From assembly GCA_963732595.1 (NCBI GenBank), contig CAVSZZ010000001.1, forward strand, positions 62,001 through 126,000: DNA of 64,000 nucleotides. The letters are read 5' to 3'. Positions within the stretch are counted from its first letter, which is position 1. Each line of letters starts with the position of its first letter. This document shows, one piece after another, positions 33,519 through 42,364 of the stretch. The stretch is from JAFGXF01 sp963732595 (lineage in GTDB: Bacteria; Chloroflexota; Anaerolineae; Anaerolineales; Anaerolineaceae). Below the pieces are notes generated by a model that saw nothing but the letters and a program-made list of their open reading frames with translations, was not told where the DNA came from and did not search any database. The translations under genes and the position numbers were made by a program.

Positions 33519-34165
33519 TGTATCACTTCACTTGAAGGACTCTTTTTGCTCCCGGGAGATCTGCGCCCGACAGGCATATATTCTATAGAGAGTCTCACCA
33601 TAGTTCGGTTTAACCGAGTGATCTTCCCAACCTACGACTTTTATTGCAAGAAGGATGCAGAGCATCCGACGTCCGTTCTTTGGACTCCGAAGGAGCTGGC
33701 AATTTATTAATTTGTAGATCAATCATTTAACGGATTGCCACACTCACTCCTGTGTAGCGAGTTTGCTATGACATTCGGTTATCTGTTTTTCCTTCCCATT
33801 CTCCCATTTCTCCTGTACAATCCTGTACATACAACTCCCTGACTGAGGTGCAATTATGGACCTACTCAAACAACAGATTCTCCGCGACGGCAAGAATCTG
33901 GGCGGCGGCATATCCCCCGTGTGCGGCGAGTATAGGCGCGCCGCTCCGGGGGACACTCCCCGTGTCACACCGTGACCCGGGGACGCAGAGCGCGACGAGC
34001 ATTGCGAGCAGATGCCATATCCCTATCAATACAGAGCACGCATATCTATTCACCCTATCCTCAGGGTAACCAAACTCTAAATATGTTAGGTTCCGTTTCA
34101 CTTTACTCGACCTACGCTTTATCCTATTCGATCGCAAATATATAACTCTTTGCTGAGGTGCAATC
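33519..34165. other. Gene-free stretch with decayed repeats and an xpt 5' duplicate
   Basis: No intact gene is seen. About 33730-33778 holds a worn family 2 half (GGATTGCCACACTCAC ... TAGCGAGTTTGCTATGACA). At 33845-33912 lies the duplicate described separately. Around 33930-33980 is a GC-rich palindromic patch (GCTCCGGGGGACACTCCCCG). Confidence 0.55.
33845..33912 (+). pseudogene. Truncated duplicate of the xpt leader and first 19 codons
   Basis: CTGAGGTGCAAT plus an ATG at 33856 and the following codons read MDLLKQQILRDGKNLGGGI, against MELLKQQILHSGKNLGGGI in the intact gene at 34166. Homology ends after the GGCGGCGGCAT run; the continuation ends at a TGA about 40 codons in. The leader before the ATG is also similar. 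Confidence 0.8.
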
Positions 34166-34738
34166 ATGGAACTACTTAAACAACAGATTCTCCATTCCGG
34201 TAAGAATCTTGGCGGCGGCATTTTGAAGGTCGACTCGTTCATTAATCACCAGGTCGACCCGGTTTTAATGGATGCCTGCGGCAGGGAGCTCGCCGAGCGC
34301 TTCAAGGATGTGGGCGCCACGCGCATCCTGACGGCCGAGATCTCGGGCATCGCCCCGGCGGTCATGACCGCCCTGCACCTCAAACTGCCGGTTGTCTACG
34401 CGCGCAAGACCAAACCCATCACCATGCCCGACACGGTCTACCTGACCATCGCCCCCTCCCACACCAAAGGTCGCATGGTCGAGCTGATCGTCTCGCCCGA
34501 ATACCTGGGGCGCGGTGAAAAGGTGCTGATCATCGACGACTTCCTGGCCTCCGGCCGGACCATCCTGGGCCTGGTGCGCCTGACCGAGGCAGCCGGCGCC
34601 ACCGTGGCCGGCATCGGCACGTTGATCGAGAAATCCTTCGAGGGCGGGCGCGAGGCGCTGACCCCCCTGGGCGTCCCGATCCAGGCGCTGGTCACCATCA
34701 CCAACATGGACGACGGCCAGATCGTTTTCGCCGAATAA
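34166..34738 (+). CDS. xpt: Xanthine phosphoribosyltransferase
   Basis: The 190-residue product matches Xpt in length and motifs: LKVDSFINHQVDPVLM, ISGIAPAVMTALHLKLPVV, ARK.KP and the PRPP-binding VLIIDDFLASGRTILG, then GIGTLIEKSF. It converts xanthine and PRPP to XMP in the cytoplasm. The stop is one base before the guaA ATG, so XMP made here can go directly to GMP by the next gene product; the pair forms a purine salvage operon. GAGGTG precedes ATG 34166. I see no purine riboswitch in the leader. A truncated copy of its 5' end lies 310 bases upstream. Confidence 0.95.
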   Translation: MELLKQQILHSGKNLGGGILKVDSFINHQVDPVLMDACGRELAERFKDVGATRILTAEISGIAPAVMTALHLKLPVVYARKTKPITMPDTVYLTIAPSHTKGRMVELIVSPEYLGRGEKVLIIDDFLASGRTILGLVRLTEAAGATVAGIGTLIEKSFEGGREALTPLGVPIQALVTITNMDDGQIVFAE

Positions 34739-34739
34739 C

Positions 34740-36290
34740 ATGTCGATCGCCATCCTCGATTTCGGATCGCAGTACAGCCAGCTGATCGCCCGCCGCGTGC
34801 GCGAGCAGCAGGTCTACTGCGAGCTGTTCCCGTATGATGCGCCAGCCGCAGAAGTGGCAGCCATCAAACCGGCCGGCTACATCCTCTCCGGCGGCCCGTA
34901 CTCGGTCTACGAGGACGGCGCGCCTCAGCTCCCCGATTACGTCCTGGAATCCAAGCTGCCTGTCCTGGGCATCTGCTACGGCATGCAGCTGCTCGCCCGC
35001 GGGCTGGGCGGCGTCGTCTCCGCCTCGGCCGAGCGCGAATACGGCCCGGCCGAGATCACCGTCCGGGACGACAATCCGCTGCTCCCCAAAGGCATCTATC
35101 CGGTGTGGATGTCGCACGGCGACCGGGTGGAGAGCCTCCCGGCCGGCTTCACGGCGCTGGCTTCCAGCCCGAACAGCCCGCTGGCGGCCATGGGCGACCC
35201 GACACGCAAGCTGTACGGCCTGCAGTTCCACCCCGAGGTCGTGCATACGCCCGATGGGCGTGAGATGCTGCGCCGTTTCGCTGTGGAGATCTGCGGCTGC
35301 CTGCCGGAATGGACGCCGACTTCCATCATCAAGGAGTCCATCAAGCGCATCCGCGCCCAGGTCGGCCGGCGCAAGGTCCTGGCGGCGGTCAGCGGCGGCG
35401 TGGATTCCTCGGTGGCCACCGCGCTGGCCTACCAGGCGGTCGGCGACAAGCTCTCGGCGGTCTTCATCGACCACGGCCTGCTGCGCAAGGGTGAGCGCCA
35501 GGTGGTCGAAAAGGCATTCCGTAAAAACCTGGGGGTCCAATCCTTCACGACCGTCGAGGCTTCCGGGGCCTTCCTGGCGCACCTGGCCGGTGTGACCGAC
35601 CCCGAGGTCAAACGCCGCCTGATCGGCGAGGACTTCATCCGCACCTTCGAAGCCGAAGCTGCCCGCCAGGGACATCCGCAGTACCTGGTGCAGGGCACCA
35701 TCTACCCGGATGTGATCGAGTCGCGTGCGCCGGAACGTTCGAAGGCCGAGCGCATCAAGACCCACCACAACGTGGGCGGCCTGCCGGAGGAGATGGATTT
35801 CGAGCTGGTCGAGCCGCTGCGCTACCTGTTCAAGGATGAGGTGCGGGCAGTGGGTGAAGCGCTGGAGCTGCCCGAGGAATTAGTCTGGCGCCAGCCCTTC
35901 CCCGGTCCCGGGCTGGCGATCCGCTGCCTGGGTTCTATCTCGGCGGCCCGACTCGAGACACTGCGCGAGGCGGATGCCATCTTCGTGGAGGAACTGACCG
36001 CGGCTCACTGGCTGGGCAAATCCGCCGGTGGTGAAGCGCGCATCGCCCAGGCCTTTGCCGTCCTGCTGCCGGTGAAAAGCGTGGGGGTGATGGGCGACCA
36101 GCGCACCTACCAGGAGGTGGTTGCTCTGCGCGCGGTGATGAGCGAGGATTTCATGACCGCCGGCTGGGCAGCCCTGCCGCCCGAGCTGCTGGGGCGGGTC
36201 GCCAGCCGGATCGTCAACGAGGTCAAGGGGGTGAACCGGGTGGTGTATGATATAACGAGTAAACCACCCGCTACTATTGAGTGGGAGTAG
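34740..36290 (+). CDS. guaA: GMP synthase (glutamine-hydrolysing)
   Basis: The 516-residue enzyme turns XMP into GMP with ATP and glutamine. The class I amidotransferase domain comes first, with the nucleophile in GICYGMQLLARGLGG and the His/Glu in QFHPEVVHT. The ATP pyrophosphatase P-loop is AVSGGVDSSVATAL, followed by the family segments FIDHGLLRKGE and QGTIYPDVIES, KTHHNVGGLPE, PFPGPGLAIRCLG and the C-terminal RIVNEVKGVNRVVYDITSKPPATIEWE dimerisation motif. It is full length and intact. It starts one base after the xpt stop. Confidence 0.97.
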   Translation: MSIAILDFGSQYSQLIARRVREQQVYCELFPYDAPAAEVAAIKPAGYILSGGPYSVYEDGAPQLPDYVLESKLPVLGICYGMQLLARGLGGVVSASAEREYGPAEITVRDDNPLLPKGIYPVWMSHGDRVESLPAGFTALASSPNSPLAAMGDPTRKLYGLQFHPEVVHTPDGREMLRRFAVEICGCLPEWTPTSIIKESIKRIRAQVGRRKVLAAVSGGVDSSVATALAYQAVGDKLSAVFIDHGLLRKGERQVVEKAFRKNLGVQSFTTVEASGAFLAHLAGVTDPEVKRRLIGEDFIRTFEAEAARQGHPQYLVQGTIYPDVIESRAPERSKAERIKTHHNVGGLPEEMDFELVEPLRYLFKDEVRAVGEALELPEELVWRQPFPGPGLAIRCLGSISAARLETLREADAIFVEELTAAHWLGKSAGGEARIAQAFAVLLPVKSVGVMGDQRTYQEVVALRAVMSEDFMTAGWAALPPELLGRVASRIVNEVKGVNRVVYDITSKPPATIEWE

Positions 36291-36309
36291 CTTCCCAGAT
36301 AATATGAAC

Positions 36310-36334
36310 GTAGGGTGCGCTTGTAGCGCACCTT
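36310..36334. repeat. REP-like family 1 hairpin next to the transposase gene
   Basis: GTAG followed by the stem GGTGCGC / GCGCACC around a TTGTA loop (36314-36332). This is the minimal family 1 unit, lying 100 bases from the 3' end of the RAYT gene. Confidence 0.75.
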
Positions 36335-36433
36335 TTACGGTGAAAATTACCTTATATGGTGAGGTACAACTGCGGCGCACCTGATTAGGTATATTCAATA
36401 ACAATCCGGGGACTCCGTGCTTTGTATGAAATC

Positions 36434-36985
36434 CTATTCTCCGAAAGACACCCTGGGTATTTTTGGCGGTTCAACCTCCCCCCAATCGGATTCATAATAC
36501 TCTTGCTCAACGAAATGAGCAAAACTCGACCATTGCCAATCGGCCGGACGCTTAACCAAACCAAGGGCGACTGGGTTGTAATGTATATAGTTCATATGAT
36601 TATCGAAATCCTTGTCATCAATAATCAAGTGCTCCCAATACCGCCTCTGCCAAATACCAGCTTCACGTCTCTTAAGGTGCGATACATTGTGAATAGGTAA
36701 CTTATCATTTATTTCCTGGAACCAGCGGGAGAATGACCCTTTGACTGCCCGCCATCTCAATGGGAAATCACTGTCGTCCTCAGATAATTTCCAGATAGTG
36801 TGGATATGATCCGGCAGGATGCAATAAGCTACCTCCTCGAATGAGTGCTTTTCGGCAATGAATTGCACTGCTTTTCGATACAGATAGCAATTATCAGGGT
36901 TTAAGAATAGCGGCCTGCGGTGATAGGTAATAACAGTGAAGAAATAGGTACCACCTGGAACAAAGATACGTCGATAGTCAGGCAT
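36434..36985 (-). CDS. REP-associated tyrosine transposase (RAYT, Y1 HUH family)
   Basis: The product of about 183 residues starts MPDYRRIFVPGGTYFFTV, the canonical RAYT beginning. The HUH metal motif is LPDHIHTIW, and the catalytic Tyr is in MNYIHYNPVALGLV near the C-terminus, preceded by RYWEHLI. RAYTs are single-copy domesticated relatives of IS200/IS605 TnpA that nick and move REP/REPIN palindromes. Family 1 hairpins flank this gene on both sides, as expected for RAYT loci. Start 36985 matches the family; an upstream in-frame ATG at 37027 lies in the flanking repeat. The gene is intact. Confidence 0.92.
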   Translation of the reverse strand: MPDYRRIFVPGGTYFFTVITYHRRPLFLNPDNCYLYRKAVQFIAEKHSFEEVAYCILPDHIHTIWKLSEDDSDFPLRWRAVKGSFSRWFQEINDKLPIHNVSHLKRREAGIWQRRYWEHLIIDDKDFDNHMNYIHYNPVALGLVKRPADWQWSSFAHFVEQEYYESDWGEVEPPKIPRVSFGE

Positions 36986-37020
36986 ATCATATTGTATAAC
37001 GACTTTTAGATATTTATTAA

Positions 37021-37109
37021 GGTGCATCTTCGCAGCAAGACATGCATGTCTCTTGACTGGCGCTAGATGCTTGAATAGGCATCAGCCCTACAAAACGCTG
37101 CACCCTACG
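37021..37109. repeat. Family 1 repeat on the 5' side of the transposase gene
   Basis: It opens with GGTGCATCTTCGCAGC and closes with GCAGC-type CTGCACCCTACG at the right end; an inner palindrome (AAGACATGCATGTCTT) and a second CCCTAC are present. It is inverted relative to the copy at 36310, so the gene sits between converging repeats. Confidence 0.65.
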
Positions 37110-37265
37110 TTTGCATACAAACCATTGCATTCCCGAGCCATCCGGGGGACATTACAAAATTGTTAACTGCTGTACCCTTTCCTTAAACACTATTTGCCTG
37201 TAAAATGCACCTGTATAGACAACGGGGCGTTATTAACCGTAATTTTCTAGCAAAGAAGATACAAC

Positions 37266-38030
37266 ATGGCAAAAAAGGCGATCGGGGTTCTCGTTTTGCA
37301 TGGATTTGCCGCGAGCCTGGATTCTGTCAAGGATCTGGAGCTGCCGATCCGTTTTCTCAACCTTCCTCTGCGCATGCCCACTCTGCGCGGGCACGGCGCC
37401 AGGTCCCCGGAAGCCCTGAAGGGGGTGGATTGGCGCGATTGGGTCGCCGATGGCGAAGCTGCCATGCGTGCGCTGCTGACGGAAGCCTCCAAGGTCCTGG
37501 TGATCGGCCACGGCATGGGCTCGCTGGTGGCATTGACTCTGGCGGTCAACAGCCGTGATCACATCGACAGTCTCGTGCTGGCGGCACCCCCCATCGCCAT
37601 GCCCAATCCGGTCCTGACCCAGATCCGCATGCAGGTATTGCAGCCCTTTGTGCAGGATACCTTCCGCCGCTGGCCATTACCACCGTCCTATACCGACAAG
37701 GCAATGCAAAAAAGCGATTCCAACTACCATTGGGCGCCCATGGAAGCCATCTTATCATTCTTTGAATTCATCGATATGGCACGCGGCCGCCTGACAGACG
37801 TCCGGGTGCCGGTTTTGATCCTGCAAAGCAGGAACGATAAAACGGTCAGCGAGGAAAGCCCCGACATCATCCGCAAGAGCATTTCCACCCCGGCCGCAGA
37901 GAAACGTATCAAGTGGTTCAAGAAGAGCGGGCATGAGCTGTTCCGCGATTGCGAACGGGAAGCGGCCATCGAGGCGGTCTCGCAATTCGTCATGGAACGC
38001 GTGGACACATACAGCCTGCGCACCAGTTGA
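37266..38030 (+). CDS. Alpha/beta-hydrolase lacking the nucleophile serine
   Basis: This 254-residue protein has the carboxylesterase/monoacylglycerol-lipase layout: oxyanion-loop LVLHGFAAS, the PTLRGHGARSP segment, the nucleophile elbow VIGHGMGSLVAL at residues 79-90, an acid loop LILQSRNDKTVSEES and the histidine loop KKSGHELFRDCE. In the elbow the expected Ser (GHSMG) is Gly83 (codon GGC at 37512), so ordinary Ser hydrolysis should not be possible. The other triad residues are kept. It may be a recent mutation, a pseudoenzyme or an error in one base (AGC to GGC). AAGAAG precedes ATG 37266. The frame is intact. Confidence 0.82.
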   Translation: MAKKAIGVLVLHGFAASLDSVKDLELPIRFLNLPLRMPTLRGHGARSPEALKGVDWRDWVADGEAAMRALLTEASKVLVIGHGMGSLVALTLAVNSRDHIDSLVLAAPPIAMPNPVLTQIRMQVLQPFVQDTFRRWPLPPSYTDKAMQKSDSNYHWAPMEAILSFFEFIDMARGRLTDVRVPVLILQSRNDKTVSEESPDIIRKSISTPAAEKRIKWFKKSGHELFRDCEREAAIEAVSQFVMERVDTYSLRTS

Positions 38031-38180
38031 TCCCAAACGCAGGATCGACCTTTCCCAGGATCTTCATTTCACCTAAATAGTTGCCGGGAACCGCATCCAG
38101 TAGTGGCTTTGTGGCTGATATCCGTACTCTAGGATAAAATATACTATTACACATTCCTTCGGATCATCAGGAGCCCGGTC

Positions 38181-39219
38181 ATGAGAATCTTTATCACAGG
38201 CATCAGCGGTTTTTTAAGCATCAACCTGGTGCGTTATCTTCTTTCACATGATTACTCAGATATCGCCGGGATCGACCTGGTGGATTTTGATTACCCGGAA
38301 CGGGACCGCATCCAATTCACCCAGGGTGACATCCGCGATAACGCGACCCTCTCCAAAAGCATGCAGGGTGCCGATATCGTCATCCACACCGCGGCGGCCC
38401 TGCCGCTGTATTCCCACGCGGATATTTACAGCACGAATGTCGATGGCGTCCGCAACGTCCTGCAGCAAGCCCTTGACCACAAGGTCAAACGCGTCATCCA
38501 TATCTCTTCCACCGCCGTTTACGGCGTCCCGGACCATCATCCTCTTTACGAGACCGACCAGATGATCGGGGTCGGTCCCTACGGAGAAGCGAAAGTCAAG
38601 GCCGAAGAGATCTGCCAGGAGTTCCGGGAAAAAGGCCTGTGCGTCCCCATCATCCGGCCCAAGACCTTTGTCGGGCCGGAAAGGCTGGGCGTGTTCGCCA
38701 TTTTCTATGAGTGGGCCAGCGAAGGCCGGAACTTCCCCATGATCGGTTCCGGGCACAACCTGTACCAGTTGTTGGATGTCGAGGACCTGTGCACGGTCAT
38801 CCTGGCCTGCATGAAACTGGATGAGAAGAAAGTGAACGACACCTTCAATGTGGGCGCCTTGCAGTATTCGACCATGCGGGAGGATTACCAGGCCGTGTTG
38901 GATGAGGCCGGTTTTGGTAAAAGGATCGTCCCGTTCCCTGAAAAGCTGGTGGTGTTCGCGCTCACGATCCTGGAAAAATTGCACCTGTCTCCGCTCTATC
39001 CGTGGATCTATGAGACGGCCGGCAAGGATTCCTTTGTTTCCTCCGAAAAAGCCGAACGCAGTCCTGGGATTCAAACCCCGCTATTCCAACCAGGATGCCA
39101 TGGTGCGAAATTATCGCTGGTACTTGCAGAACAAGGATCACCTGGTAGAAGGCTCCGGCACCTCCCATCGCCTGGCCTGGAAGCAAAAGATCCTGAAACT
39201 GCTCAAGATCTTCTTTTAA
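38181..39219 (+). CDS. NAD-dependent epimerase/dehydratase (one frameshift near the end)
   Basis: An extended short-chain dehydrogenase fold is clear: the Rossmann start FITGISGFLSINLVRYLL, IDLVDFD, TQGDIRDN, the SSTAVYG catalytic Ser region and the Y-x-x-x-K pair in GPYGEAKVKAE, then IIRPKTFVGP and the LLDVEDLCTVIL segment. These proteins epimerise or dehydrate nucleotide sugars. The glycine motif reads GISGFLS instead of GxxGxxG, so cofactor contact may be altered. An extra base near 39060 breaks the last 55 residues; corrected, it ends KILKLLKIFF at 39219. Uncorrected it would run to 39233. Confidence 0.85.
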
Positions 39220-39249
39220 TCATCAACGGATAACCGATAGTCAGGTCGC

Positions 39250-39705
39250 CTATCTCGACCGGTCCAACACCTTGTGGCGTGGCCGGGGAGTGGGCGATTC
39301 TTTTTCATAGGACATACCGGGGGCATTTTGCGGGCGTGGATTGAAACCATTCTTGCCATAGAAACTGCTGCGTCCGCGGGCGCAGAATAATTCGATCTCG
39401 CGGATATTCGCCGCGCAGCACCACTGCACCAGCTTGCCCAGGATAGTCGATCCGATGCTGTGCCCCTGGAAATCGGGATGCACGATCAGGTCGTAGATCA
39501 TGGCATGCACCACCCCATCGGTGACCACGCGGCCTGAACCCACCAGCTTGCCGTCGACATATGCCGTCACCACATACTGGCTGCCGGTCAGTGCCCGGGC
39601 AAGATCCGCGGGGGTGACATTGAACTCACGGTTCCATCCGTTGGTCTCATACAGGGCATAATAGTCTTCAGTCGAAGGATTGCTGATCTGATATTCGATG
39701 TGCAT
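39250..39705 (-). CDS. GNAT-family N-acetyltransferase
   Basis: The 151-residue product has the GNAT core: LVGSGRVVTDGVVHAMIYDLIVHPDFQGHSIGSTIL holds strands 3-4 and motif A, with the acetyl-CoA loop Q-G-H-S-I-G. The following QWCCAANIREIELFCARG matches motif B and the SSFYGKNGF segment is the usual C-terminal Tyr region. The tail (PRPRHKVLDRSR) is basic and flexible. Substrate is unknown. It runs convergent to the epimerase gene, whose stop lies 30 bases away, and is intact. GAGG precedes the ATG. Confidence 0.9.
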   Translation of the reverse strand: MHIEYQISNPSTEDYYALYETNGWNREFNVTPADLARALTGSQYVVTAYVDGKLVGSGRVVTDGVVHAMIYDLIVHPDFQGHSIGSTILGKLVQWCCAANIREIELFCARGRSSFYGKNGFNPRPQNAPGMSYEKESPTPRPRHKVLDRSR

Positions 39706-39845
39706 GCTGGCCTCTTTGGGATCCCGTCATCATTGTACCCCACAAGGAGAGCCAGCTACGAACGGCTGTGAGACCAGCTTTTTTGGTTCATTGGACGATC
39801 ATAATGAGCTCCTAAACGTGATAATCCATTCAACACCCACTGAAT

Positions 39846-39878
39846 AAAAAAAGCGCCAATTTGCTGGTATTGGCGCTT
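39846..39878 (-). terminator. Rho-independent terminator
   Basis: On the minus strand AAGCGCCAAT, an 8-9 base loop and ATTGGCGCTT form a perfect stem followed by a T run. It lies about 85 bases downstream of the first KTSC gene and ends that transcript. Confidence 0.85.
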
Positions 39879-39964
39879 CAAACCATCCTGTTGGATGATT
39901 TATCAATGGTCGATTAAGATCTACCTGCTTTCCTCCCGTGGAAAGCTGTCCGCAGGTAGAGCGC

Positions 39965-40177
39965 TCATGCGACCTTTTTGTAGGGGTAGATGTACTTGAT
40001 CTTATTGATGAAGTACTCCCCGTACGATTTGGCATTCAGAAGGCCGGTATAGACTTTTTCAGGTACCTTGAAATATTGGACGATCCCCATCGCGGATAAC
40101 TCGATCTCCAATATCTTATGCTCGGAGTCATAGCCGACCGATTTCAACTCATTGGATGGAATACTGATGCGCACCAT
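39965..40177 (-). CDS. KTSC-domain small protein, copy 1
   Basis: The 70-residue product is an intact KTSC domain: it starts MVRISIPSNELKSVGYDSE and includes EIELSAMGIVQYFKVPEKVY with the family VP..vy..L motif, and GEYFINKIKYIYPYKKV. KTSC domains occur alone or on lysyl-tRNA synthetases and phage proteins; the role is unknown (proposed RNA or peptide binding). GGAC and AGGCAGGAC precede the ATG. A frameshifted second copy lies at 45833. A terminator follows the gene. Upstream, at 40293 and 40317, are two CTACAAA boxes also seen before copy 2. Confidence 0.85.
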   Translation of the reverse strand: MVRISIPSNELKSVGYDSEHKILEIELSAMGIVQYFKVPEKVYTGLLNAKSYGEYFINKIKYIYPYKKVA

Positions 40178-40399
40178 GTGTCCTGCCTTTGAACCAGAAG
40201 TCCGGGTTCACCGTGTTGACGCTCTGCTGGGTTAATGCACGAATTCCGACTAGTCACTACATATTTATACTAGTATTCTGACATGGAATAGGCTACAAAG
40301 CAGGCTCAAAAAGTGACTACAAATCAGTTTCAGCGCTGGAATAGATCGGCATTGTCGTTAATTTTGGGCGCACCACAAACCTGGTGGTGAGTCTCATGA

Positions 40400-40446
40400 C
40401 AAAGGCGTCCTCCGAATCCCTCAAGGGGACTAACGGGACGCCTTTG
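40400..40446 (-). terminator. Hairpin downstream of the FokI-like gene
   Basis: CAAAGGCGTCC and GGACGCCTTTG pair across a loop that itself folds (TCCCTCAAGGGGA). It lies 36 bases after the stop of the minus-strand gene at 40482. There is no T-run, so its strength as a terminator is uncertain. Confidence 0.6.
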
Positions 40447-40481
40447 GTGTAAAATGTCAGTCTGCGAAATACTGTCTACAA

Positions 40482-41972
40482 TTACGAGAAATATTCCCTG
40501 ACGGCATCCGCGCTCAGGACGCCGCTGGCGGCCAGCATCTTTTGAACATGTTTCGGTCCGAGCGTGATGGCCGGGTCGCGCATCTTCTGCTCGAGCAGCT
40601 GCAGCAGAGCCTCCACCTCGGCCAGGATCACCTCGTTCACCCCGGTCTCGATCTTAAACGAACGGGTCGCGCTGTCGTTTTCGCCGCTGAAGCTGCTCGA
40701 GACCACCATGTAATAGATCGTGCGGAAATTCTGCTTGTACAGTTTGTCGCCGGTCTTGATGATGTAATCGCGCATCTGGTCCGCCTCGGATTCGAGCGCA
40801 TATCCCTGCCGGCTGATACGGGCATCATAGATGATGGCGTAATGGTGCTCGCTGCAGGCAGCGATGGCAGTCGGGCCGCGCCCATGTCCCCGCTCGACCG
40901 AGCGGATCTCATATCCCAGCATCCTGAAGAGGGTTTCCAGGCGTTCCTCGAAGACCTTCTCGACGGTCTTGCCTGAGGCTGCGCACTGCGCGGCTGCCTG
41001 GGTATCGTTGACGGCCAGTGCCGGCAACAGTGCCACCACGGGCGGGATGTAGCTGTCGGAGTAGGCCGGACGGGCTTCTTCCTTGACCGGTTTGGCTTCC
41101 GTTCTCGGCGCGCTCCCGGTCCTTTTCGCAAGCTGCGAGGTCTGGCCGGTCTTCCTGCGCATGCGCACTGTGGGGGTATCCTCGCGCAGATCCTGCTTTG
41201 GCGCGGTGACGACTGGTTTTTCCACCGGGGCCTCGTCTGGTGCCGGGGGTTCCCGTACGGCCTGGCTGTCGCGCATGATGGCCGAGTGATAGAAGGCATG
41301 CTCGAGATCCCACAGCTTGACCTTGCGGTTGGCACGCGTCTCGATCATGTCCAGCAGGTCATCATTCAATTCGCAGAATTCGCCATAGTTCAGGGCAATA
41401 TCCCCGGAGGGCGACCAGATATCCAGAGTATTCAATTCACCCACCATTGAGGTGTAATAGATCGGCCAGGTCTCCGGCTTCTGGATCTGCCAGAAATACG
41501 ACAGGAAATAGGGGATGGCGCCGGATCGCGGGACGCTCAACAGGTCGGATGACCCCTTGGCAAGGGATAACACGAATTTACTGAAGGTGCGGATGTTATT
41601 GACCGCGAAATCGGTGTTGACCGGCGAAGGCAGGGTCTCTTTAAAGAGGTTGTTCAATTCTGATTGCAAATTTGTTTCCAGGCTGGATTTGGCCACAGCC
41701 TCAAAGAAGGTCTGCCCGTTTAGTCCCTGGAACCCCCACAGCAGGTTCTTCTTGTTGACCTCCACGATCCCGGCTTTGAACTCATCGATCGTGCTGCTGC
41801 CGTTGATGAACTTGTCGATGTGTTTCTTGATTTCGGGGATGACCTCCAGGCGGTGTTGATCCAGAACCATATGCGAATAGCCGGTGGCCGGATAAACATA
41901 CTTGCCCCCGCTCTCGGCGTACGTGTTCCATACGGCGATGACCTGATCGGACTGCTTGTCGGTGAGTTTCAT
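40482..41972 (-). CDS. Large protein with FokI-like nuclease fold, altered active site
   Basis: The 496-residue protein has three parts. Residues 1-235 resemble the N-terminal region of McrB-type restriction proteins (NLLWGFQGLNGQTFFEAV; PYFLSYFWQIQKPETWPIYY). A Pro/Lys/Arg-rich linker spans about 240-300. The C-terminal 170 residues match the FokI cleavage domain in order: HHYAIIYDARISRQGYALES aligns with the FokI segment around D467-x-K469, then EADQMRDYI, and FRTIYYMVVSSSFSG. At the catalytic positions Asp383 is kept but Lys is Arg385, and the PD position before it reads PT. Cleavage may therefore be lost or changed. Restriction, anti-phage sensing or DNA binding are possible roles; no methyltransferase is nearby. 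The gene is intact, with a divergent repeat-rich region upstream. Confidence 0.72.
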   Translation of the reverse strand: MKLTDKQSDQVIAVWNTYAESGGKYVYPATGYSHMVLDQHRLEVIPEIKKHIDKFINGSSTIDEFKAGIVEVNKKNLLWGFQGLNGQTFFEAVAKSSLETNLQSELNNLFKETLPSPVNTDFAVNNIRTFSKFVLSLAKGSSDLLSVPRSGAIPYFLSYFWQIQKPETWPIYYTSMVGELNTLDIWSPSGDIALNYGEFCELNDDLLDMIETRANRKVKLWDLEHAFYHSAIMRDSQAVREPPAPDEAPVEKPVVTAPKQDLREDTPTVRMRRKTGQTSQLAKRTGSAPRTEAKPVKEEARPAYSDSYIPPVVALLPALAVNDTQAAAQCAASGKTVEKVFEERLETLFRMLGYEIRSVERGHGRGPTAIAACSEHHYAIIYDARISRQGYALESEADQMRDYIIKTGDKLYKQNFRTIYYMVVSSSFSGENDSATRSFKIETGVNEVILAEVEALLQLLEQKMRDPAITLGPKHVQKMLAASGVLSADAVREYFS

Positions 41973-42121
41973 GGTTATCCCTCAGAGTATTTGGAAAGTC
42001 TGGAACGATAATATAGTATAGCATCCCGGTATGAGGATGTAAACGTGATTAATTGAATTATTAACCTCGCGGCAAGATCGATTTTGCACCTCCGAAACAG
42101 CGATACCTGGTGAGATCGGAT

Positions 42122-42253
42122 TGTCATTGCGAGCAGGTCCCTGTGGGACCTGCGTGGCAATCTGTTAATCGGATATGTACTGGTTAACGGATTGCCACGG
42201 AAGCCAACCTTGAAGGGTCCAAAGATCGGAACCGTGGCTTCCTCGCAATGACA
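42122..42253. repeat. Family 2 bipartite repeat
   Basis: TGTCATTGCGAGCAGGTCC, hairpin, CGTGGCAATCTGTTAA, spacer, GGATTGCCACGGAAGCC, hairpin, CTCGCAATGACA. Each half has its own stem (GCAGGTCCC/GGGACCTGC and GGAAGCCA/TGGCTTCC). Confidence 0.85.
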
Positions 42254-42364
42254 ATACGGGTTGGTATTCGTCTGCCCAAACAAGGTGCTTGCTCACTGAT
42301 ATTCAAAACAAGCTGGTAATCGCCACCCCCATACGAGGGCGGTGCCCATCTATTAAACAGAGCA

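Noticed and set aside
34069..34165. Guanine/xanthine riboswitch before xpt
   Set aside because: I see no purine aptamer core (conserved junction and loop-loop pairs) in the leader.
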